64,000 nucleotides of DNA, taken from positions 1-64,000 of the forward strand of contig CAZWPO010000007.1 of assembly GCA_964635975.1 (NCBI GenBank), given 5' to 3'. The notes under the pieces were generated by a model, which made no database searches, had not been told where the DNA came from, and was given only the letters and a program-made list of their open reading frames with translations. Positions 17,095-25,114 of this stretch are shown in pieces. The DNA is from UBA5314 sp964635975 (GTDB lineage: Bacteria > Bacillota > Syntrophomonadia > Syntrophomonadales > Syntrophomonadaceae). Position numbers and translations under genes: made by a program. Positions within the stretch are counted from its first letter, which is position 1; each line of letters begins with the position of its first letter.

Positions 17095-17391
17095 CTAGTC
17101 CTCGCTTTCCTCCAGCTCTTTCCAGGCATCGGCCACCATTTCCCATTCCTCATCGTTTTCGATGTCGGCCAGGAATTCATTGCCCTCTTCGTCGAACATG
17201 ACCTTGAAGAAGAATATTTCAACTTCATCATCTTCGATTTCACTATCTTCATCAAGTAAAGGCAGGAGTACTTTATAAGTACTCTCCTCTATTTCCAGCT
17301 CGGCTAGTAGTTCAAAATGATGTTCAATACCATCCTCATCGACAAGTATCATTATAGGGAGTTCATCGTCAAATATTTCCTCATTAGCCAT
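17095..17391 (-). CDS. DUF1292 family acidic protein (YrzB-like)
   Basis: A strongly acidic 98-residue protein. It has the DUF1292 core: DDELPIMILVDEDGIEHHFE, then ESTYKVLLPL and EVEIFFFKVMFDEEGNEF. It lies directly after ruvX, as yrzB does in B. subtilis. Function is unknown, and it is widely conserved in Firmicutes. GAGGTG precedes the ATG by 7 nt. The terminator follows about 90 bp downstream. Confidence 0.85.
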   Translation of the reverse strand: MANEEIFDDELPIMILVDEDGIEHHFELLAELEIEESTYKVLLPLLDEDSEIEDDEVEIFFFKVMFDEEGNEFLADIENDEEWEMVADAWKELEESED

Positions 17392-17445
17392 ATTTCCACC
17401 TCTTTCTAAACGCTAAAGCCATTCTAATATCTGCCAGGGCAGTTG

Positions 17446-17874
17446 TCAAATATGCTTAAAACTATTGGCCTGCCGATCCAAATAGCCCTGCAAGATATAT
17501 ACCGCCGCTATTTTATCCCTCAATCCTTTGCGTTTCTTGCGGGAAAGATCAGCCTCAAGAAGCGCTTTCTCAGCACTAACGGTGCTCAGCCGCTCATCCC
17601 AAAAGCGGATATTTTTGCCGCAATGCTGCTCCAATCCCCGGGCAAATTCTTCCACGATCTCAGCCCGAGGTCCCCGGGTGCCATTCATATTCAAAGGCAT
17701 CCCTATCACAATCGTTTCCACTTCGTACTGCTGGCAATAATCATTTATTAGTTGAAAATCACGTTGTTTGCCCTTTCGTTCCAAGACAGAGTGTCCCTGA
17801 GCTGTCATACCCAACGGGTCACTGAGCGCGATACCAATTCTTTTATCCCCCACATCCAATCCCATTATCCTCAT
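17446..17874 (-). CDS. ruvX: RuvX/YqgF family nuclease, putative pre-16S rRNA processing
   Basis: An RNase H-fold protein of 142 residues (YqgF, YrrK in B. subtilis), implicated in maturation of the 16S rRNA 5' end and in Holliday junction resolution. The N-terminal MGLDVGDKRIGIALSDPLG holds the first catalytic Asp. VETIVIGMPLNMNGTRGPRA near 55 carries the P-loop-like motif, FWDERLST near 98 the Glu, and the last Asp lies near DKIAAVYILQGYL. It is 15 bp after ireB and 54 bp before the DUF1292 gene. Confidence 0.93.
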   Translation of the reverse strand: MRIMGLDVGDKRIGIALSDPLGMTAQGHSVLERKGKQRDFQLINDYCQQYEVETIVIGMPLNMNGTRGPRAEIVEEFARGLEQHCGKNIRFWDERLSTVSAEKALLEADLSRKKRKGLRDKIAAVYILQGYLDRQANSFKHI

Positions 17875-17889
17875 ATTAGATCCTACAAC

Positions 17890-18141
17890 TTACTGGAGGT
17901 AATGCTTGATTAAGATTTCCAGGATCTCGTCACGGTCCACTTTACATATAAGGTTACGAGCATCATTATGGCTGGTTATGTAGGCTGGATCACCGGATAT
18001 CATGTATCCAGTCAGCTGATTCACCGGATTGTAACCTTTTTGCTCTAGAGCCGCATACACGGTCTGCAGTATGGTTCTGACCCGTTCTTCTCCTTCCTTG
18101 CCAATCTTAAAACGGACTGTCTGTTCCCCATTTTGAGCCAT
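17890..18141 (-). CDS. IreB family regulatory phosphoprotein
   Basis: An 83-residue protein with the IreB/UPF0297 (YrzL) pattern: TVRFKIGKEGEERVRTILQT, NPVNQLTGYMISGDPAYITS and HNDARNLICKVDRDEILEIL. In Enterococcus IreB is a substrate of the PASTA kinase IreK and affects cephalosporin resistance. Its place between alaS and ruvX is the conserved Firmicute order. The N-terminal Thr corresponds to the reported phosphorylation region. AGGAGG precedes the ATG. Confidence 0.93.
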   Translation of the reverse strand: MAQNGEQTVRFKIGKEGEERVRTILQTVYAALEQKGYNPVNQLTGYMISGDPAYITSHNDARNLICKVDRDEILEILIKHYLQ

Positions 18142-18186
18142 AATAGCACCTCCTCTAAGAGACTCTGGTGGGCAGTATGATGTAAC

Positions 18187-20823
18187 TTATGACAATTTAT
18201 CACTTATTAACTGGCGGGCTGACTGAAGGGCTTCCGGGATCTTCTGAGGGTCTTTGCCCCCGGCCTGGGCCATATCGGGACGACCGCCTCCGCCACCTCC
18301 GGCTGCCCTGGCTGCTGCTTCCACTATCTGTCCGGCATGAAGGCCCTTTTTCACGAGATCCTTGGTGATGAAACAAACCAGTATAACCTTGCCTTCATTC
18401 TCGGAAGCCAGCAAAACCACGGAACTATTCAATTTATCACGAAGCATCTCCGCATTCTGGCGCAGAGCAGCTGCATCCTGACCGGATACCGCTTCAACCA
18501 GAATCGATGCCCCGTTTACGATCTGTACTCGCTTAAGAAGATCCCCTGCACTTGCACGGGAAATCTCGTTCTTCAACGCATCCAGTTCTTTTTCCTTCTC
18601 CCGGTATGCTTTGTTCAGTGCCTCGATACGTCCGCTAAGCTCCTGTGGAACTGATTTTATCACTAGGGCCGCCCTTTTAAGCTCATTCTCAGCCTCGGTT
18701 AGATAATCCAGGGCCGGGCGTCCAGCCACTGCTTCTATGCGGCGCAGGCCTGATCCTATGCTCCCTTCACTGAGTATTTTAAACAGGCCAATCTGACCAG
18801 TATTTTTGACATGGGTTCCACCGCAGAGCTCCATGCTGAAATCAGCGACCTTAACGACCCTTACTTCCTCGCCGTATTTCTCTCCAAATAAAGCCATGGC
18901 ACCCATATCGCGGGCTGAACGCACATCTGTAAGCTCAGTATTTACATCCATACTGCTCCATATGGCATCATTAACTATACTTTCTATCTTCTGAATCTCA
19001 TCATCGCTTAAGGATGCCAGATGGGAAAAGTCAAAACGTAGACGGTTTGATTCCACCAGTGATCCCTTTTGCTGGGCGTGTTCTCCGAGCACCTCTCTAA
19101 GCGCCCGGTGGAGCAAGTGGGTTGCCGTATGATGGCGAGCTGTATCAAGTCGCTTTTTAGCTTGTACCTCCATATCCACAGATTCATCCTTTTGCATCGT
19201 CCCCTGCAGCCTGCCCAGGTGTAAAACCCAGGACCCGATTTTTCGGACATCATCAACTTCCATAAGCCCGGATTTGCTTTTTATCATTCCAGTATCAGCC
19301 AGTTGACCGCCGCTTTCCGCATAGAAAGGCGTTTGAGCAGTCACCAGCAGTAGTTTGCTGTCAGTAACGGTATCCGCCAGCGCATCATTATTGATAATGG
19401 CCAGAATCTTTGAGGTTTGACGATCATTCACGTAGCCGGTAAACTCAGTTGCCGGAAGGTCGGATAGAAGTTCTGAGATGAGCCTTTCCTGGCCGAAAGT
19501 TCCATCCATTTTATTAGCCTGCCTGGCACGGTGCCTCTGCTCCTCCATCATCTTGTTGAAGCCGTCTTTGTCGACTTTAAAGCCGCTTTCTTCCGCTGCG
19601 TCTTCAGTTAGATCCAGTGGGAAGCCGTAAGTATCATAGAGAGTAAAAGCATCCAAGGCCTCGATTACTTTATCTCCCCGGGCCTCAGTCTGACGTATTA
19701 TTTCCTCGACTTTCTTCATGCCTTCATTCAAGGTAGTGAAGAATCGCTCCTCTTCCATGCGGATAACATCTTTCACGAAAGCCCGCTTCGCGTGAAGATC
19801 CGGGTAGGCTGCCTTCATAAGGTCAACAACTACCTCTACGGTTCGGTGCAAGAAAGGCTCCTCAAGCCCTAATATGCGACCGAAACGAACTGCCCTGCGT
19901 AATATACGCCTTAATACATAACCCCGGCCTTCATTGCTGGGGAGAATCCCATCAGCGATCAAGAAGGTGCAAGCCCGGCTGTGATCGGCAATGACTCGGA
20001 ATGGGAAGCCAGCTTCTCCTCCCGGATATTTTTTCCCGGTTAGCTGCTCTATAAAGGCCAGAATAGGTATGAAGAGATCAGTGTCAAAATTGCTGGGCAC
20101 ATCCTGAAGTATCGAAGTAAGCCTCTCCAAGCCCATCCCGGTATCGATGCTAGGTCTCGGCAATGGTGTCATCTGCCCGTTTTCATCACGGTTAAACTGC
20201 ATAAACACCAGGTTCCATATCTCAAGATAGCGGTCACAATCGCATACGCCTATAGCACAATCTGATCCGCAGGCAAAAGACTCTCCCCGGTCATAAAGGA
20301 TCTCGCTGCAAGGTCCACACGGTCCAGTATCACCCATTGACCAGAAGTTGTCCTTTTCTCCCAGACGTACAATGCGCTCGCTATCGATGCCAGCTATCTC
20401 CAACCAGAGGTCACGCGCCTCGTCATCATCCTGGTAGATAGTGACCCATAGCCTCTCCTTGGGTAGTTTGATCACTTCGGTGAGGAGGTCCCATGCATAT
20501 CCGATAGCCTCTCGCTTAAAATAATCTCCAAAAGAGAAATTGCCCAGCATCTCGAAGAAAGTATGATGGCGGGCAGTCCGCCCCACTGTATCCAGGTCAT
20601 TATGCTTCCCGCCGGCTCGTACGCATTTTTGCGAACTAGTAGCGCGCACATAATTGCGCTTCTCCAGGCCGAGGAATATGTCTTTGAATTGATTCATGCC
20701 TGCGTTCGTAAATAAAAGGGTAGGGTCATCGGCAGGTACTAGTGATGAACTGTCCACTACCGTATGGCCTTTACCGGCAAAATAGTCTAAAAAGGTCTTG
20801 CGGATCTTACTGCTGGTCCACAC
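18187..20823 (-). CDS. alaS: Alanyl-tRNA synthetase
   Basis: Charges tRNA-Ala and edits mischarged Ser/Gly. All domains are present in 878 residues: the class II catalytic core (SSSLVPADDPTLLFTNAGMN; FFEMLGNFSFGDYFKR), a Cys-rich insert near CGSDCAIGVCDCDRYLEIWN, the editing domain with the zinc-site motifs HTATHLLHRAL near 565 and CGGTH near 665, a coiled coil, and the DHHA1 C-terminus rich in Gly (AARAAGGGGGGRPDMAQAGG). The start is GTG 20821-20823, 7 nt after AGGAGG. There is no T-box leader upstream, since the preceding gene ends only about 65 bp away. Confidence 0.97.
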   Translation of the reverse strand: MWTSSKIRKTFLDYFAGKGHTVVDSSSLVPADDPTLLFTNAGMNQFKDIFLGLEKRNYVRATSSQKCVRAGGKHNDLDTVGRTARHHTFFEMLGNFSFGDYFKREAIGYAWDLLTEVIKLPKERLWVTIYQDDDEARDLWLEIAGIDSERIVRLGEKDNFWSMGDTGPCGPCSEILYDRGESFACGSDCAIGVCDCDRYLEIWNLVFMQFNRDENGQMTPLPRPSIDTGMGLERLTSILQDVPSNFDTDLFIPILAFIEQLTGKKYPGGEAGFPFRVIADHSRACTFLIADGILPSNEGRGYVLRRILRRAVRFGRILGLEEPFLHRTVEVVVDLMKAAYPDLHAKRAFVKDVIRMEEERFFTTLNEGMKKVEEIIRQTEARGDKVIEALDAFTLYDTYGFPLDLTEDAAEESGFKVDKDGFNKMMEEQRHRARQANKMDGTFGQERLISELLSDLPATEFTGYVNDRQTSKILAIINNDALADTVTDSKLLLVTAQTPFYAESGGQLADTGMIKSKSGLMEVDDVRKIGSWVLHLGRLQGTMQKDESVDMEVQAKKRLDTARHHTATHLLHRALREVLGEHAQQKGSLVESNRLRFDFSHLASLSDDEIQKIESIVNDAIWSSMDVNTELTDVRSARDMGAMALFGEKYGEEVRVVKVADFSMELCGGTHVKNTGQIGLFKILSEGSIGSGLRRIEAVAGRPALDYLTEAENELKRAALVIKSVPQELSGRIEALNKAYREKEKELDALKNEISRASAGDLLKRVQIVNGASILVEAVSGQDAAALRQNAEMLRDKLNSSVVLLASENEGKVILVCFITKDLVKKGLHAGQIVEAAARAAGGGGGGRPDMAQAGGKDPQKIPEALQSARQLISDKLS

Positions 20824-20888
20824 AATGAAGCCTCCTCTTTCCCATTGCTACACTTTTCTATTTATTTTCATGGATAATACCGGCCCTG

Positions 20889-21953
20889 TCAATAAATCCT
20901 TCCACTTGTCCGGCTTTCTTCCTGGCCAGTTACCATTTTGGGAAACAACCATTTTACCACTTCTCTGCATATCGCTACCAGTGGCACAGCAATCAGCATC
21001 CCCCAAATTCCCCACAGTTCACCTCCCGCCAGCAAGGAGAACACCATAAGCAGCGGATGCATGCCCAGACGGCTGCCAATGATTCTAGGCGTCAGGATAT
21101 TACCCTCCAACTGCTGAATAATAACTATAGCTATAAGCATATAAAAGCCCAGTTTCAGCGATTCGGAAAAGGCTACTATCAGAGCGGGAATAGCCCCCAG
21201 AAACGCTCCGAAAAATGGGATTAGTTCAGCAATACCCGCGCTCATTCCAATTAAGACCGGCAGTCTCAAACCTAAAAATGCAGCCGCAGTGCCAACTGTA
21301 CAGGCTACGATAGTTGCTACGATCAGATTTCCTTTCAAAAACTCCAGCAAGACCCTGTCGAGCGAACGGAAAAGTGCCACTGCATCGCGCCGCGCGACGG
21401 GGCTTAAAATTCCCAGCGATCTATCCCTGATCTTTTCCCAATCGTTGATTATATAAAAGGCCAGTATCGGTGAAAATAGAATAGCGAGTACCCGCCCCAG
21501 GAAAATGTGAAGAGTACTAAGAAAATTTCTGAAACTCTCGTAGATATAGTTTTCAATCCGGGCAAAATTGTCCATGATTATGGTGCTCATACGCTCGGGT
21601 ACAGCTCCACCCTGCAGGCTGTCAGCCATACTGTGAGCCTGCTGAGTATACCGGGGAAGCATTCTACCCAACTCCCCCACCTCATGGACCATGATTGGGA
21701 CCAGATAAAAGAGCACCAGGATTAGAAATCCGATAAATATAAAATAAAAAACAATAATGGCCCAACATCTATTGATTCCTTTACTCTCCAGTAGGCACAC
21801 TGGCCGATATGAAATATAAGCTATAAAAGCGCCGAGAAGAAAAGTAAGCATTATCTCCCGCACCAGGTAAATAAAATACAGGCCAAATACTGCCAGAATT
21901 ATAATCGAAAAAAATCTAATCCAACGGCTGATCGGCCTGCAAGTCGCGTTCAT
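20889..21953 (-). CDS. AI-2E family transporter (PerM/YtvI-type membrane protein)
   Basis: A 354-residue polytopic membrane protein with about eight hydrophobic segments, starting with IRFFSIIILAVFGLYFIYLV. The family block LLEFLKGNLIVATIVACTVG, GLRLPVLIGMSAGIAELIPF and the motif FGAFLGAIPALIVA are typical, as is EGNILTPRIIGSRLGMHPL near 290. Relatives export quorum signals or ions (YtvI, PerM, TqsA), and the substrate cannot be told from sequence. Its ATG overlaps the stop of a 55-residue gene as ATGA, so both are translationally coupled. In many Firmicutes this gene also precedes alaS. Confidence 0.87.
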   Translation of the reverse strand: MNATCRPISRWIRFFSIIILAVFGLYFIYLVREIMLTFLLGAFIAYISYRPVCLLESKGINRCWAIIVFYFIFIGFLILVLFYLVPIMVHEVGELGRMLPRYTQQAHSMADSLQGGAVPERMSTIIMDNFARIENYIYESFRNFLSTLHIFLGRVLAILFSPILAFYIINDWEKIRDRSLGILSPVARRDAVALFRSLDRVLLEFLKGNLIVATIVACTVGTAAAFLGLRLPVLIGMSAGIAELIPFFGAFLGAIPALIVAFSESLKLGFYMLIAIVIIQQLEGNILTPRIIGSRLGMHPLLMVFSLLAGGELWGIWGMLIAVPLVAICREVVKWLFPKMVTGQEESRTSGRIY

Positions 21954-22117
21954 GCCCTTCTGGTTGCCCTGCCCAGTTGACCGAAGCAGCTGATTATCCC
22001 CAGGGCGTGTTTGATTCTTGTCTCTATTTGCGCTGCTCCAAGACTCTTATTCAAGAGCAGGCTGCTGCCCAGAGAGCCGATAAACATACCAATAATCATG
22101 GGCCTAATAAATTTCAA
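21950..22117 (-). CDS. Small single-pass membrane protein
   Basis: A 55-residue ORF starting at TTG 22115-22117: LKFIRPMIIGMFIGSLGSSL at the N-terminus, then LLNKSLGAAQIETRIKHALG and a basic end (GRATRRA). The start has GGGGGG/AAGGA upstream (GGGGGGTTAAGGA then TTG). The stop overlaps the ATG of the AI-2E transporter (ATGA). Residues 6-22 form one membrane helix with GxxxG spacing (IIGMFIGSLGSS), a packing motif, followed by an amphipathic basic segment. The pattern recalls YtxH-like small proteins, but I do not recognise a family. Coupling suggests a small partner of the transporter. Confidence 0.6.
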   Translation of the reverse strand: MKFIRPMIIGMFIGSLGSSLLLNKSLGAAQIETRIKHALGIISCFGQLGRATRRA

Positions 22118-22131
22118 TCCTTAACCCCCCT

Positions 22132-22308
22132 TTACATCAAGTCCGGAGTCTGTTCAATAGACTGTAAGCTGCCGTCCTCGGCCACTTCATACAGATTCAC
22201 TCTTCCTTTGTTAAAATTAAACTCGACAAAGCAGTTCCAACAATAATATTGGTCGCTGCCTACCCTCCCTATCTGAGAGCTTCTGCATACCGGGCACTTG
22301 ACATTCAA
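22132..22308 (-). CDS. Small zinc-ribbon protein
   Basis: A 58-residue ORF: (L)NVKCPVCRSSQIGRVGSD, then QYYCWNCFVEFNFNKGRVNL, an acidic stretch and QTPDLM. Two knuckles, CPVC and CWNC, spaced about 14 residues apart, form a rubredoxin/zinc-ribbon fold. The TTG start at 22306-22308 overlaps the TGA of the PRC-barrel gene, with AGGAGG 9 nt upstream, so it is coupled to it. It is followed by the small membrane protein gene 14 bp away. It is short enough to be missed by automatic gene calling. The role is unknown. The ribbon is followed by a strand-rich acidic region, which suggests protein or nucleic-acid contact. Confidence 0.72.
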   Translation of the reverse strand: MNVKCPVCRSSQIGRVGSDQYYCWNCFVEFNFNKGRVNLYEVAEDGSLQSIEQTPDLM

Positions 22309-22775
22309 AACCGACTACCTCCTTGGCCTTCGTCCACTAAAAGGGATTTCTCGCTTTTCCATATAACTTGATCAAGTGAATAAAGAGTGCGGCCTTCTAT
22401 AAAATCTGCCAGAGCTCCTGCGGAAACCTCAACCGCCTCGATATTTTTATCGTCAGGCGAAACCACAAAGTCGCTTATTACTCCTAGCTCCCTGCCTTCC
22501 AGGTTATAGACCGCATCACCCATTTTCTTGTTGTATATTGATAATTCTTCCCCATGGGCATAGGATTTAATACAATCAGGATCGTTGATCGTGACTGCAT
22601 CCTTGCCAATTTCAAAATCGCTTGCTTTTACCATACCCATCTTCCCGTTTTCAAGCTCAACGACAATGGAGAAAAGGCGGTAATCATCACCTACTATGGC
22701 TCTTTCAACCCTGCCGATGATCTCTGCTGTTGGGTAGCAAAACAAAGGGAGATTTCTCAGGTCCCTGATCTTCAT
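22305..22775 (-). CDS. PRC-barrel domain protein (two PRC barrels)
   Basis: A cytosolic 156-residue protein with two consecutive PRC-barrel-like units. The first starts MKIRDLRNLPLFCYPTAEII with GRVERAIVGDDYRLFSIVVE. The second, near 80, has KKMGDAVYNLEGRELGVISD and ALADFIEGRTLYSLDQVIWK. PRC barrels occur in RimM, the photosynthetic reaction-centre H subunit and many small regulatory proteins. The ATG at 22773-22775 is 8 nt after GGAAGGAG and is preferred over the more upstream in-frame codon at 22850. It is the first gene of the run PRC, zinc ribbon, small membrane protein, AI-2E transporter, alaS. Confidence 0.8.
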   Translation of the reverse strand: MKIRDLRNLPLFCYPTAEIIGRVERAIVGDDYRLFSIVVELENGKMGMVKASDFEIGKDAVTINDPDCIKSYAHGEELSIYNKKMGDAVYNLEGRELGVISDFVVSPDDKNIEAVEVSAGALADFIEGRTLYSLDQVIWKSEKSLLVDEGQGGSRF

Positions 22776-22963
22776 AAGACATACTCCTTCCTTAACAATA
22801 ATATTTTGAGCGCCTGGTTTAAAAATAATGCACCATGCCAGTCCCTCCACGTTTGGGAATAATACTGACCGGCGCGGTGCTTAGCCAATATCTTTGGGTT
22901 GGAATTCAATTATGATTTTGGAGTGCAGGTATAGATTTTGTATTCTGTATACAGTATACTTAT

Positions 22964-23019
22964 ATATAAATTGGGTACTCTTCCACCGGCGCGCGGGTGG
23001 CAGAGTACCCAATTTATAT
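22964..23019. repeat. Long perfect inverted repeat upstream of the GreA-like gene
   Basis: A 17-bp perfect arm pair, ATATAAATTGGGTACTC (22964-22980) with GAGTACCCAATTTATAT (23003-23019), is extended by CCACC/GGTGG around a GC-rich centre (GGCGCGC). It is a very stable hairpin in either RNA strand, without a T-run. It sits just upstream of the ribosome site of the next gene and 5 bp after a GTATAC-containing palindrome (22945-22954). Confidence 0.75.
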
Positions 23020-23059
23020 TAATTAGCTATTTTCCATTAAATGGATCGGAGGTATATTA

Positions 23060-23509
23060 ATGAGCAGTTGGAATGTGAGCAAGACCGACTATGAACGATT
23101 AATGCAGCATTTGGTGGACCTTGAAGAGAGCCGCGAGCAATGGCTTATCGATCATTTTCGATACCACTCCCCTGAACGGGATCAAATGAATAATCTGCTT
23201 GACAGATATATTCAAAAGCTGCTCTCATTTACGAGCAGCCTGGAGATCTCTAGCGATGCCGGCAATCAGCTGCCATTCGTTATCATGGGCAGCCAGGTCG
23301 CTGTATATCAGGTGGATAGAAAAAGACACGCAAACTTTAGAATACTGCCCATATACGAGGAGAGAATAAGCAGTGGCGATATTTCAATCCTTTCCCCGCT
23401 GGGAAATGCAATTTTATTCAAGAAATCAGGCGACTTATTCTACGTTCAAACTCCTCTGGGCAGTGCATCATTTAAGGTGGAGGCCATCACCTTCCAGCCT
23501 CGGAACTAG
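23060..23509 (+). CDS. GreA/GreB C-terminal-domain protein (RNA polymerase-binding type)
   Basis: A 149-residue protein. The C-terminal half (about 70-148) has the FKBP-like Gre fold: PFVIMGSQVAVYQVDR, RILPIYEERISSGDISILSP, then LGNAILFKKSGDLFYVQTPL and SFKVEAI. The N-terminal half is helical (DYERLMQHLVDLEESREQWL) but shorter and different from the GreA coiled coil. It lacks the acidic D-x-x-E tip with certainty, so transcript-cleavage activity is doubtful. Rnk-like or Gfh-like regulators that bind the polymerase secondary channel are the better comparison. GGAGG precedes the ATG. Confidence 0.72.
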   Translation: MSSWNVSKTDYERLMQHLVDLEESREQWLIDHFRYHSPERDQMNNLLDRYIQKLLSFTSSLEISSDAGNQLPFVIMGSQVAVYQVDRKRHANFRILPIYEERISSGDISILSPLGNAILFKKSGDLFYVQTPLGSASFKVEAITFQPRN

Positions 23510-23800
23510 CTGGTCTTGTTCTTTGTATACTGGATTATAAATACTTATTTTTGCTTCCTTAATAATAGTGTTTGATAAGCTTATGTAATCAAATGCGTAT
23601 TTTGCCTTGTTACTGGACTCTTTGTGCTTCCGTCGAGGGGCTCTTGAATGATACGCTCTTGATTTTGATAAAAAAATTGTGCATTCAGTACAGTATATTG
23701 TATACATAGTACAAAAGTGACCACAAATCGCCGACCCCGTTATATAATTGGTTTAGCTGTCGAAATGACAATATTTCAGTACGAGGAGGAAGCAGATTTA

Positions 23801-25087
23801 ATGAGCGAAACATCTTACAATCCCTTCACCAACGCGCAAGCACAATTCGATCGGGTTGCAGAAATTATAGGGCTTGACGAGGCTACCTGCACCCTACTGC
23901 GGCAGCCCGCCATGGAGTACCATTTTCTGATTCCGGTGCGCATGGACGATGGCTCCACCAAGATTTTTCAGGGCTTTCGAGTTCAGCACAGCGACGCCCG
24001 CGGCCCGGCCAAGGGAGGAATTCGTTTTCACCCGCAGGAGACTGCCGATACAGTCCGCGCTCTGGCCATGTGGATGACCTGGAAGTGCGCTGTTGTAGAT
24101 ATACCTCTTGGAGGAGGAAAAGGCGGAGTAATATGCGATCCCAGAAACATGACCCCCAGGGAACAGGAGAGATTGTGCCGGGGCTGGGTGAGACAAGTAG
24201 CGCAGAACGTCGGCCCGGATATTGATGTTCCCGCTCCTGATGTCATGACTAACGCTCAGCATATGCTGTGGATGCTTGATGAATACGAAGCCATCCATGG
24301 CGGCAGATATCCCGGATTTATTACCGGCAAGCCGGTGGGCATGGGTGGATCGCTGGGCCGCACGGAAGCTACCGGTTACGGTGTTATGTATACGGTGCGA
24401 GAAGCCTTGAAGACAATGGGAATTAAGGCCGATGAGACTACTGCAAGCTTCCAGGGCTTCGGTAATGTAGCCCAGTATGCAGCCGAACTCTACGGCAAAA
24501 TGGGCGGGAAGACTATTGCTATTTCCTGCTGGGATAACCAGGATAAAAAGAGCTATACTTTTAAAAAGAAAGACGGCCTCGATATACAAATGCTGATGTC
24601 CATTACTGATGCTTTCGGCAGCATTGACAAAGGCAAAGCTCAGGACGCCGGTTGCGAGATCCTGGATGGAGACGCCTGGCTGGAACAAGATGTTGATATT
24701 CTACTGCCCTCCGCTTTGGAGAACCAGATCACTGCCCGAAATGTAGACAAGATCAGCCATCGGGTGGAAATGATCGTAGAGGGCGCGAACGGGCCGACAA
24801 CTCCGGATGCTGATGAAGTCATTAAGAAGCGCGAGATATTTATGATCCCTGATTTTCTTGCCAATGCAGGCGGCGTAACCTGCAGCTACTTTGAACAGGT
24901 TCAGTCCAATATGAATTACTACTGGGAAAAGGATGAGGTGCTGCAAAAATTGGATGCTAAAATGACAGCGGCTTTTCAGGCCGTGAATGAGCTTTCCAGG
25001 AAGCGCAAGCTGTTTATGCGGGACGCTGCCTATGTGATTTCTATAAATCGCGTAGCCCAGGCAGTGAAAATGCGGGGTTGGGTATAA
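23801..25087 (+). CDS. gdhA: Glutamate dehydrogenase (Glu/Leu/Phe/Val dehydrogenase family)
   Basis: Catalyses reversible oxidative deamination of glutamate to 2-oxoglutarate and ammonia. At 428 residues it is a normal hexameric GDH. Substrate-binding and catalytic motifs are visible: GFRVQHSDARGPAKGGIRFH near 65, VVDIPLGGGKGGVICDPRN near 105 with the catalytic Lys, and DVPAPDVMT near 145. The Rossmann motif GFGNVAQYAA lies near 220, and VEGANGPTTPDAD near 325. ATG 23801 is chosen because GAGGAGGA (23783-23790) precedes it; the frame is open further upstream without a ribosome site. It is followed 27 bp later by the large fusion gene, so the two are probably co-transcribed. Confidence 0.95.
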   Translation: MSETSYNPFTNAQAQFDRVAEIIGLDEATCTLLRQPAMEYHFLIPVRMDDGSTKIFQGFRVQHSDARGPAKGGIRFHPQETADTVRALAMWMTWKCAVVDIPLGGGKGGVICDPRNMTPREQERLCRGWVRQVAQNVGPDIDVPAPDVMTNAQHMLWMLDEYEAIHGGRYPGFITGKPVGMGGSLGRTEATGYGVMYTVREALKTMGIKADETTASFQGFGNVAQYAAELYGKMGGKTIAISCWDNQDKKSYTFKKKDGLDIQMLMSITDAFGSIDKGKAQDAGCEILDGDAWLEQDVDILLPSALENQITARNVDKISHRVEMIVEGANGPTTPDADEVIKKREIFMIPDFLANAGGVTCSYFEQVQSNMNYYWEKDEVLQKLDAKMTAAFQAVNELSRKRKLFMRDAAYVISINRVAQAVKMRGWV

Positions 25088-25114
25088 TATAGCAAGAATA
25101 TTCCAGGAGGATCC

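Noticed and set aside
20824..20888. T-box leader for alaS
   Set aside because: The gap to the upstream gene is only about 65 bp and no T-box consensus is present.
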